From assembly GCA_950022655.1 (NCBI GenBank), contig OX465580.1:96428797-96492796 (forward strand): a stretch of DNA of 64,000 nt. The letters are read 5' to 3'. A program made the position numbers and the translations under genes. Under the pieces are notes generated by a model, which made no database searches, had not been told where the DNA came from, and saw nothing but the letters and a program-made list of their open reading frames with translations. Positions 27,047-39,000 of the stretch are shown piece by piece. The DNA comes from Alentia gelatinosa. Lineage: Eukaryota; Annelida; Polychaeta; Phyllodocida; Polynoidae. The first letter of the stretch is position 1; every line of letters begins with the position of its first letter.

Positions 27047-30000
27047 TATATATATATATATAACTGCACTCTTTGGGGATTCGTATAATATAAGATCTAC
27101 CTTCCATACTTCACCTGTCGCTCCCACCCTGTGGACTGACCACCATGCCCCTGAGTGTGGGTCCTATATACCCCCACACAGCGCAGACTGCGACATGGGG
27201 ACCGCATGAACGGTCAGTGGCAGGTGGCACAACACACAGACCGCCCTGTCACACAGTGAGAGGGCGGCGTTATATTTTTTGAAATTATCATTAAGATTAG
27301 TTCCCGTATTTCAGCTTTAATTGAGAAGGGTGGCCATGGCTACTTGGACTATCCTAGGTAAAGAGATCTCTATTTTCTCGACATTTGGAGGTATATAGGA
27401 ATAGGAAAACCAAGTACCAGTGAAAGAAAGTCAAAGTTATTCGGTAAGGCTTGGAAAAACGGTCACGGCCATTTTTTTGTCAGTGGATAAGAGTTTCCCT
27501 CTATTCCCTAATGGTATTGGGACACCTTTGGTTTGGCTAAAGATTTAAACACGTTATCTGGGCGGAATGAATCCGTCCTTAAACACACAATATAAGCAGA
27601 GACATGTATCTTTTTTGTTCAGAGAGCTTGGATTGCTGGTAGGTTTGTCACCTTCTCACTGATTGGTATAGAGCTATTTAATGCAAGTTGCTGGGTTATA
27701 TTGTCACTTTTATAGATGTGCGATAGACGTTACATATGCGTGAATGAATATAAACGTATTGCAATAGAAAACATCTCATCTGCAAGCTCTTTTTAATATA
27801 GGCAGTAGGTTTGGGAAGGCAACCCAGGCAGCACCATCTTATAATAAAGATTGAGACATCATCTTTTTGGACACTGAATTCCAGTTGGTTTAATAGTTCA
27901 GGTATTTTGAGATGATATGGACAAAATTATGTGTTTAACATGACCGGCTAATACGGTATAAATACATTACAATCATGACAAAAATCCAAAACCGGTTTTT
28001 TGTTTATTTTTGTGCAAGCTGCCGACCAGCAGATATTGCAAGTGAATAGATGATATGTCAATAAACCCAGAGATGTATGATAACCTACAGATAATGGTCT
28101 TTTTGACTTCTTGATTAGTGCAGACTCCTGTCAGGGTAGAATATCATGTGTAATCTCATGTCATAGTGAAGAATAGATTGTTTCAGATAACTATGTATTG
28201 ACCATCTAATACAAGTCAAGTTTCATACGCAATATTAACTGCCTTTGAGCACAAATATGCGCATTCTCAGCGCAGTTGACTTGAAGTTATAATCAAGCGT
28301 GAGCAAGCATATTGCGCAGAGTCCACTACAAGTAGAATACACATACTGGTACATAAACCAGTTAATATTTTATTTTTTATCCGCCTTTGTGATAATAAAT
28401 AATCTCTTTTCTCAGTTAATCTATAGTAGTTTGCTATTCACACATTAAGTGACCTTTCATGACATGAGTCTTTTCTATTAACTCCGTATTATCAGCTATT
28501 ATCAATACACACTCTTTACGTTGTTTTTCTATGGAGAGTTAGATGGATAATAAATCTTGTCATGCAGGCAAAAGGGTAAAAAAGAATATGACGAGTTCAG
28601 GCTAGACGTCTTAGTAGCCTGATCAATATTTTAGCATACGAGAATAATGCCATTCATTGCAATAGTTCCCATTACCATAAAACTACATGCAGTAAATAGT
28701 ATCCGAAAAGGTAAAATCATGCAGGTAAAAGGGTAAAAAAGAATATGTCGAGTTTATGCCAGACGTCTTAGTAGCCTGATCGATATTTTAGCATACAAGA
28801 ATAATGCCGTTCATTGCAATAGTTCCCATTACCATAAAACTACATGCAGTAAATAGTATCCAAAAAGAAAAGAAGAATAATGCTAATAAGGACATGATTC
28901 AATGATATCATTGACATTGAATGAATTACGTTATGAAATAGAAATATATTATTATTACCTGTGCTTGCTTTTCGAATTCGAAGCTGTTTCGGTTACAGAT
29001 GAAACAGCGGGAGCGCATATCATTCTCGGCATCACGCTTTAAAAAGACATGTAGATATTTAGTAGACACGTCGACATTGAAATGTAAAAATGTAAAACGA
29101 CGTTAACTATGTAATTGTTTAAGTAGTACTGGTTCAAAAATTGGGACTGAATAGGAAACTGCTCAATGTAAAGCACAATTCCATCATGAAAATGTTTCTG
29201 AGAAGATTTAAGATTTCTTCTTACTGGTGTTACCAAATCATGGTAATTCATAGCAGTTCGTATGATAGAAGAATGAAAGTTGGTATCTAAAAGAATGGCT
29301 GGAAAGAAACTTTTTCTTTTAGGGGAATTTTTCTTTTTTTAAAGCAGCTTTATTTAATTATTTTTTGTTTACAATCCGTTGACATCCGAGTACATAGAAT
29401 CAAGTGGTGATTAATTCATAGTTGGCATTACATACATGAGAACAAATATACATACGAAGAGCTGCAATATTTTTGGCTTCTTGTTGGTTTCCATAAAGAA
29501 ACATTGTGCTTTGATGGATCAATGTACTTACCTTAGACTCTCGGAGCTCTGAGAAAGTATCGAGGATGATACCGAAGATGATGTTCAATCCGACAGTAGT
29601 GATGATGATGAAAAAACTGACGTGGAAGATGGCGGCGAGGCCAAACGTCCGGAACGACAAGCCCAATTCGTGTGGTCTCATGAACTGTCATTAAGAAAGG
29701 ATCAAACTGAATATTAGTCAAGATGAGTGTCTTCTAGAGAAGATTCTACTGGCCATATATTTCGGAATATGAATGCTGCATGAGGCGGGAAATTCATATC
29801 AATAACACTTTTATATAATTATGATATACTTTAGGCTATGTATTGATATTTCATCAAAGTAGAATCCGTATAATAATTTCCTCAAGCAGAGATGTGATAA
29901 TTATTCCGCAGATGTAACAATTTTCAAGTTCAATATGGTGATTTATGTAACAATTCTTGTTGTCAAATAAAAAAGAGCGAATAAAAAAGATAAGAGAGAG

Positions 30001-33000
30001 CCTCGGGTGTAAAGCCAGACTATCCAAGACTTGTGATTTCATGACAATAAATCAATATTTGTCATATCCTTCTCAAAGTGCCCCGACACTATGGTGTATT
30101 TCTGAGTAACATATTGCAAGATTTTGGTGTCATAATGCCACTGACCTCAAAGAGTTCTCCTAACAATCCGAATCTGATGATGGTGACCAAACACTGCCAG
30201 AGGGTAATGCAGAAGAGGGTCTGCTCTCCCGCCGGGTCCAGGGAGGCCCGCATCAAGCCAAAAGCCACCAGTGTGAAGATGTAGAGTGTGAATAGACCGA
30301 GTACACCCACCCACAGCAACGAGCGTCCTGGTCAGGAATTTAGCAATATTTTATGATATATAGATACCTATAGAATAGTGTATACATACTAAACAAAGGA
30401 TAGTTACATGTATATTTAGAACTAAAGCCCCATATTGAATTTGTTGGGCAGTGAATAACCCAGGTAGAATTCTGAGAATAATAAGCCATTCGGCGGCCAG
30501 GATTTGAAAATAGTTCCAGCCGTGCGGTGCCAATATCGTCGTCCCGCTGGAGCACGCTCTTAATAAAACACACAATGCCAACAAATAGCGAGATTAGCTA
30601 TCATAAGAACTTAATAATTACTCTGGTCGTCTACATGATCTCACTCGGGTATTGCCTCTTGAGATCCCTGCGCACCAAAACTCAACACGTATCCAAACCT
30701 CACGATGCGGTTCCTTGTTATTACTATTGTATGTATCATTATTAGGACTACATAGCACCAGCCGTTATGTATTGCTTTTATTTGCCACCAACACTTGCTC
30801 TTACCATTTAGTGTGACAGCCCGGATCACCCTTTGTAGTATATTGTTGTCAAACACAATGTTGAGTAGATGGAATGCGAAGAAGTAGCCGTAAAACGCGG
30901 TACCACATAAGGAGAATACCACCAGTGCCTATTAGAGAACGTGTAAAAATTATGGCTATATTATAAAGGTTGTGCAGTTATCTTGGATATTGCATAATGA
31001 TATATCACCCTAACATCCTATTGCAATCCTAAATCAATGTTCATATATCCAGAAGACATCTTTGGATATAAAGGTCTAGATAATGTTGGTCTGCAATACA
31101 TTTGAGGTTGTTTGTTATTCGAGACTTAATTTAGTTTGTTTATAGGAATCAACTATACATCAGCAAGGCAGTGTGTTAGGTACTTTATATCACACTTACT
31201 ATGTGGTTATAAAGGTTTTCTTATGCCAAATACATACTAGGGTTATTCCAAATTTTGCAGTGCGCCAATACGAAAATGAAAAATTCTAGAATAGACTCTT
31301 TCGAGATTTAAAAGAAAAAAATCAAACGCTCATATAAAACTAAATCAACGTATTGATACTCTCCTTGCAGTATAACACATTACTAAACTATTTAAACCAT
31401 CTACATAGATCTGCGTATCCATGTGTACAATAAGTATTAGATTTTTCTTATTATTACAAGATAATACTCAAATATTTTCGCCCTTACTAGGTTATGCAGA
31501 TGTATAGAACAGGTGAACAGCAGCCCTCTAGAGGGAGAATACCTACCACGTAGTAGATTGTGACAAAACTCAGAAACTTTGGCCTGAGGTGGGACTGTCG
31601 CTTCATTTCTAACTTAGGTTGGTTTTCTTCCCCTTTCTTCCTTCGAAACCTGAATCTAAAAATGGGGAAAATAAATCTAATCGTGAAGTTACTTGCTACC
31701 ATTTTGTGCGATCATTTACTGACAATACCCATGCAAAAGGGTAATGTAATCTTCGGCCATCGACATATTCGATAGACTATTCACATCAGTAGAGAGGGTA
31801 GGCATTTGTCTCATGATATAGACTGTTTTGCTAGGCACTATAGTCTTGGCCTATTCATGAATAGCATAAATACCCATTGCACGTAGAAACCACAGCACGA
31901 AAATGTCAGTTTACGCATATTTGATATCAATTGCCACGCATATATCTCCTCGGGGGTAAATAAGGTTGTCCTATGTTGCGTCATTACCCTATCCCCGGAT
32001 GAAAGTAGAGAAGCAGTAGCTGGGAGTATAAAATTTTATTTAATTTTATGTAGTAAAATGCAGTAAAATATTTATGGCGACCTTAATGGACGACATATTA
32101 AAATGTAATGTGAATATGAAGGTAAGTAAAAGTAGATAAATGATAATTGACGGTAGAATGGATGTCAATTATTAAAATATTAAAAGAAGATATACAATAG
32201 AGTTGTATAGAGAATACATACGTAATTGTATAATATAATGAGAATGCCCTACGTGAGTAGGTGAAGAGAGAGAGGTTGTGGGTGGGTGGGACGAAAAAGG
32301 TACTGTAGTACGTGTGTACTGCAGGACGGGTGAAGGAGAAGTGAGGCCGGGGTCTGGACCGGGCTTTACCACGTGACTGCGTGGTAAGTGTGAAAGCCGC
32401 GAGGGGGCAGGAGGGGCGCCCGTGAGGCGCGGTAGAGGGGGACACCGGGGGGAGCAATGACTACCCCTGAGCAAAGCCCATGAGTAACCCATTACCCTAT
32501 CCCCGGATGAAAGTAGAGAAGCAGTAGCTGGGAGTATAAAATTTTATTTAATTTTATGTAGTAAAATGCAGTAAAATATTTATGGCGACCTTACTGGACG
32601 ACATATTAAAATGTAATGTGAATATGAAGGTAAGTAAAAGTAGATAAATGATAATTGACGGTAGAATGGATGTCAATTATTAAAATAGTAAAATAAGATA
32701 TACAATAGAGTTGTATAGAGAATACATACGTAATTGTATAATATAATGAGAATGCCAAGAAGGCCAGTAAAAGGTGAGGGGGGGTGGGAGAAAATTATGA
32801 ATGTTTGTTTAGGGACCGAATTAGAGCAAGGTTAACGGCCTTGGCATCAGTGTCCTTGATGTAATGTCGGTGGGAATTAGACCTCCAGCCGCCATAGCGC
32901 TGGATGGATAGCTCTGGCATACCCGCCTGGTATGCCTGAGTGGCGGCAGCCTTACGGGGGCTGTGGAGTGTGTAGTCGGCGGGCTGATGAGCGGTGAGTA

Positions 33001-36000
33001 GCAGCGCTTTCCACTCCTTGCTCAGAGTTCTAGTCGTGATCACTTGGCCGTCTGCCAGGAGTAAGAACGGGTCCTCGGGGCTGGCCGTGGGGGCGGCCGC
33101 GATCATCTTCCTGATTGCCCGCACCGGGCACGAGGACGGTTCGGGAGACGCCTGCAGGGTTACTGTCTTTTCCTCCCCCACTATCTGCATGTTCTTGGCC
33201 GCCTTGACGCGTATCAATACCTGTCCGGGCGTGACCACGACGTCTCGGCGTGACAGGTGTCGCGTCGGGTCGAACTTCGTCGCAGATGGTGGGGCGACCT
33301 CGCTCTGTCCCAGTGCCGCATAGAATATCACCAGGATAGCGGCCCGCAGAGCGATGTGTAGGGGTGATTCGTCGAGGGCCGCGAGGGCTGCCTTGAGGAC
33401 GTCCATCGGCACCGCTGGCTTGACGTTCGGTTGGTAAGTTTTGTTGCGCCTCATAGCCTCGAGTGCACGTCTCACCCTGAAGTCCTCCGTCGGCGCGACG
33501 TCGCCCCCCGTCAGCCGCAGGTGCGACCGCATGTGTGATAGCTGGTTTGCGACCGTCGCCGGCGAGGGGGCGTGGTCCGCGACGTACTCGAGGTACGCCA
33601 TGGTAAAGCTGACGGTAGGTTTCTGGGGGTCGGCGCCCATCCTGCGGCAGAATGCGAGGTAGGTCGCGACGGCGCTGCGCTGGTTCGCGACCGTTCCGGG
33701 GGCACGCGCCTCGCATTGCCGAGCAGATGCCCTCGTCTGGAGCGATCGTAGCGCCGGATCTGCAGGTGAGACGTAACACAGGGTTGAACGATACATGGGT
33801 ACATGGCATGACCTCGGCGAGGGAATGGAATTTCAGGTACCTCGAGGCCGTGTCAAAGTCTCTCGAGGTTAGGTGTGCCCTGCTGAGCGCGTCGGCCACG
33901 GTATTGAGGGCACCCGGGACGTGGGTATATACGAAGTCTACCTGTAGTCTGGCTTGCACCATCCAGGCTTGACGGGCACACTTGGCCAGGACGGGGTTCC
34001 GGGCGCGTCCCGACCGGAGTGCCTGGACGGTGCCCATATTGTCACAGTAGACTTCCACCCGGGTGCCACGGTCACGGTCGGTGAGGAACGTGCACATCGC
34101 GTACACCGTGTTGAGGGCCTCAAGCTCCGCGATGCAGGTAACAGGGTCGTTCACCGGACAGACCCGGCCGGAGTAAGAATACCTCCCGTCTGTACCCCCG
34201 ATGCCAGACAAGCACGCGTCCACGATCAGGCACTTGGTTGGGGGACCTCGCGGGATGAGGGTGTGGCCGTTCCAACCCTCGGCAAAGCGCAGGAGCCACT
34301 CGAGGTCCTGCCGCATCTCGGAGTTGATATTGATGTAGTAGCCGCCCATACCCCGGAGGGCCTCGAGCAGCTTACTCACAAAGGGGCATGCCGGCCGGAT
34401 ACACTTGGCTACATGTAACACGCGCCCGAGTATGGATTGCAGCTGGCGTTTGGTCAGCGACCGTTTCTGGGCGACCGCCCTGACGTGCTCCCGGACCTCG
34501 TGTAGCTTGTCCTCGGGGACGGAGAGCTCTCGGGCCCCGTCCCTGCCTCCGTCTTGACCATTAGGGGCGCTGGTGGCGGCCGTCATGGCTAGGCGTACGC
34601 ACTCGTCTTGAATGCGCACGTGGTCCGACCAGTACACGCGGCCGGCCTCGACCTGATCAAAGATGTAGTTCGACCACCTCCTAACCGCGGCCGAGGGCCG
34701 TGTCTGGGCATCCACTGATACCTGAGAGAGATTCCTGTACATATCCCGGGGGTCGCCCTTGGATACGGCCCAGTCGTCCTCCATCATAAGCAAGTACGCG
34801 CTAATGTACTCCATGGGTCCCAGGCTTCCCCTAACCTCGAGTTTCTGAGACAGCGTGTACAGGCCTTCACGTTCAACATACATGTACAGCTTAGAGATCA
34901 ACTTGGATACGGTCAAATCAGAGGAAAACCTACCGGCCGTACGGTCGTGTCGAATTCCCTCGCGGTCCATCTCCCGCTGGAGAAGATCCTCGCTCACGTA
35001 GCGTTCCCTAAGCTGTCTTGGTGCGGGTAGTCTCGAGGACCGCACCAGAGACTGGGCCCAGGACCAGGCCCAGTCTCTGGTGCGGTCCTCGGCCGTGGAG
35101 TGTGCCTCTCGTACCGTGGGTTGCGTAGCTCTGGTCGGCGACCGTTGCCGTGCCATGGCCTGCATCGTCTCGAACATACTCTCCATGGTCTTACCCATCT
35201 TCTCCATGTTTGACTCGAGTTTGGAGATCCTAGCCGTCTTGACCGTTCGCCCGCTGTCCGAGACCGACTCGATGTTCTAGTTGGAGGACTCGGCCGTTTC
35301 TTGGAGAGTGGCCTTCGATTCAGCTGTGGACTCCGGCGGCTTTGATGTGCTGGGCATCGGGGTATTCCTCGTAGTTGGACCCATTTCTCCTATCACTGTA
35401 ATACCGTATCGCGTGTATGGGGTGCTAGCCTGTACTCGGGGAGTATGAGGTGAAGCACGTGGCCAAGAGACGAAAAAGGTACTGTAGTACGTGTGTACTG
35501 CAGGACGGGTGAAGGAGAAGTGAGGCCGGGGTCTGGACCGGGCGGTACCACGTGACTGCGTGGTAAGTGTGAAAGCCGCGAGGGGGCAGGAGGGGCGCTC
35601 GTGAGGCGCGGTAGAGGGGGACACCGGGGGGAGCAATGACTACCCCTGAGCAAAGCCCATGAGTAACCCATACGCATATGTATCGTATTTCTGCACATAG
35701 GGGACGCCACTGTTGTTTTCTTTTTCATTTGCCATTGGACATACAAGTCTGGCAAATTCAAACTTATTCCACCCATTTTGATTTTAAAAACCTATATAAC
35801 CACGATATGCCTACGCTCTCATGTATACCTATTGCCCACTAATCTGTTATATCTCTAGAGACCTATACGGGTAATATATGCAATATATAGATATAGTCGT
35901 ATAACTAACTGTAATCAACTAGTTACAACTAATTCCAATTTATTACCATACCCCAGGTATCATCCATATTGTTCATTTCTCCGTGAGGTACATATAAGAC

Positions 36001-39000
36001 TGTAACAATGGAGATATATGCATTTTAGATTCATTGGAAGAACTGTAAAATGATAAATGAATAAGATACATTTGAAAAAAAAATGCTATGAAAAAAAATT
36101 AAGCTCTATACCGATCTGGATATACAATTAATCATTGGAAACCGCTAGATCAGATGGGATGAAGAAGTGCAGGTGTAGTTACTCTGGCCATGGAAATCCC
36201 TACGGCAGGACATGTTTGAAATCCTTAGAGAGAGCAGAGTAAGGCCCGGCGTCCACCTACTACGATAGCAATTTAGACCTACCGATATGGCTCCGATACA
36301 AAAAGTCAATATCGGAGACATATCGGGAAGGTGCAAAATCGCCGACACATGTCTACACATGCCAATCCACCAAGCATTGTATGGTTTTTTTTATCGGTGT
36401 CTAATCGCAGAAACGTGACCAACTGCCCCGATATTAGGTGCCCTTCCGACGCGATTTTGATTTTTCATCGGGAGGTGCATTGTAGACCATATCGGAGCCA
36501 TATCGCAGTAGGTGAATGCCGGGCCTTAGCGTCCAAGTAATGCGCAGTGTTTAAATTAGAAATGTATTCATACAGTACATAGAAATCCATATCATGATGC
36601 TGTGGCATGCCTGGTGTATTTTCTAGCCGAAAGGACGTTTATAACCTAAACCATTTATGTGAAAGACTGGTTTAGAATGCGAATTTATAACAGGGACGGG
36701 ATATTGCAAATGGGTTACTCATGGCCATTGGTCAGGGGTGGTCATTGCTCCCCCTGGTGTTCCCCCCGTCTCGCGCGACACGAGCGCCCCTCCTGCCCTC
36801 TAGCGGCCCTCACACGTACCGCGCAGTCACGAGCGCGCCCACGGCACTTCTCGTTTGATTTCCAAGCCGTTCATGTTTGTGGACCGTGAGGGGATATATA
36901 CCCTCAGTCAGAAACTCGAGGTCAGGGGTACGCTGGGCCCCCTCGAGTACATCAGTGCTTTCCTGGCTCTCATGGAGGACGAGCATGCTACCCACGAGTG
37001 CGACCGTAGGGATATGTATCGCCACCTCCACCAGGTCTCCGTGGACGCGCAGTCACGGCCGTGGGCCGGCGTGCGCCGTTGGTCTAACTTCATTTTTGAC
37101 CAGGTGGAGGCAGGACGTATTTATTGGTTGGATCATGTACGAATCCAGGATGAACGGGTTCGTCTGGCCATGACCCCTACGGGTGGGAACGGTTCCGGTC
37201 AAGGAGGAGACAAGTCCGGCTGGCACGGGCTGCCATGCCGGGCTTACAACTCGGAGAAGGGGTGCCGCCAGCGCAACGGCCACCAGGAGCGGAGAATTAA
37301 GTGGTTGCACGTGTGCTCATTCTGCGACTCGGTGGGCAGGATGTGCACACACTCCATCCACGCGTGTAACCGCAAGCTGTCGTACGGCGTAGGTTATGAC
37401 AGCACTCTACCTACACCCACACCCGCTCCACGCCGGACACACCAAGCCGGACACTCGGTTCGCGCCGCCGACACGAAAGGCCCACAACAACAGAGTTAAA
37501 AAAACGGACCGGACGCGCCCCGCGAGTGAGCGAGGCGCGTCGCTCGCCCCCCCCCCCGCCCAGTACGCACGCACCACAGCGGAAGGGGGGCTCAACGGTC
37601 AAAGGGTGCATCGGACATGACGCAACACCCCACGTGTCAACAACACCTCCTGCAGGACACGTGGCGAGCACACAGGACGCTTAAGACGCCCACTGAATCC
37701 ACTCCTTTTATTCTCAGTGACAGCGTGGACAGCGAGCAATTGCCTCGGCAATTACCCCGGGAGGAATTGGACACTGTCGCCCTGCCAGACTTCTCGGCCA
37801 TCAGGGAGGTCTGTGAGACTGGTGTCCCCTCCCCCGGCCTCCGGACGGACCCCGGGGCGTTTGCGGATCACAGGCGGGCCTACTGGCCGGACTTCGCCGG
37901 GCCCGGGCCGCCGGGACACGCATACATCTACTCGGAGGTGCGGCAAACAGGGCTGCCCAACGCCCTCGGTGCAAGAATCGACATCCCATCCAACCTCAAC
38001 GTGCCGGCGTGGATACGATACCTCGGTGAGGTACCGGAGAGGAGGGAGCTATTGGACTTCGTGCGCTACGGGTTTCCTCTGGGGTACATCGGGCCCACCA
38101 GCGACACGCGTGGGGTACCCAATCATCCCAGCGCCACCGGGTACCCAGAGCACATCAGGGAGTTTATCAGAAAGGAGCGCGGACACAGTAATCTCCTTGG
38201 GCCATTCCAGGAACCTCCGTTCTCACCCTGGTGCTACGTGTCGCCACTAATGACACGGGAAAAGCGAGCCTCCAACGACCGGCGTGTCATTACAGATATG
38301 ACGTACCTGAGGGAGCAAAGTGTAAACGGGTACATCATAAAAACTCGGTCTACGGGCAGGAGCGCGACCACTGCCTCCCGACCGTCGACAGCTTCGTCGG
38401 CTGCCTGGTGGCCTCCGGGCCCGGTAGCTATATGTCCACCATCGACATCGCCAGGGCCTATAAGGATTTCAGGTGTGACCCCCTCGACTGGCCGTTGTTA
38501 TGCTTTGCATGGGAGGACGGGTACTTCTGTGATACGGCCATGCCGTTCGGTGCCCGGGCCTCCTCATACCACATGCAGTGCGTGGCAGACTGCATCGTGG
38601 GTATCCTCGGCCAGAAGGGGGTCGAGGCATGTATGTATCTGGAAGACCTGATCATCCTGTCCCCGAACCAGGCCAAGGCGACCGTCGACTTTAACATCGC
38701 CCGTGAGCTTTTCAACGAACTCGGGCTCCCGGAAGCACGAGAGAAGGCACAGACCCCTCATCGTTACCTGGCTGGGCATTGTCATCAATGCCCCGGAGAT
38801 GTCTCTCACCATCCCCGAGGACAAGCTGCTGGACGTACGGGCGCATGTGAGGGCGGTATCAGCAAAACGGTCACTCACGAAGCGCCAACTCCAATCGGTC
38901 CTCGGCAAAATACTTCACGTGTCGAAGTGCATACGGCCGGCCCGGCCGTTCGTGAGTAAATTGCTCGAGGCCCTACGGAGGATGTCCGGCTTCTACGTCA

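Larger units (their letters stand above)
31983..35669 (-). mobile_element. Ngaro-like tyrosine-recombinase retrotransposon, copy 1 (internally deleted)
   Basis: In element orientation the order is A1 (35669-35469), ORFs, B1 (32756-32491), A2 (32490-32290), B2 (32248-31983). A copies are 201 nt and B copies 266 nt, nearly identical. Split direct repeats with RNase H and tyrosine recombinase but no methyltransferase fit the Ngaro group; PAT-type is the alternative. The reverse transcriptase catalytic region is missing, so the copy is non-autonomous. It lies in intron 18 of the IP3R-like gene, in the same orientation. Confidence 0.88.

Noticed and set aside
32098..32492. Conserved 119- and 106-codon ORFs in the A repeats (also at 35277-35776 and 40780-41157)
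   Set aside because: They sit in the split direct repeats, change reading text at the A/B borders and lack domain similarity. Likely leader sequence.
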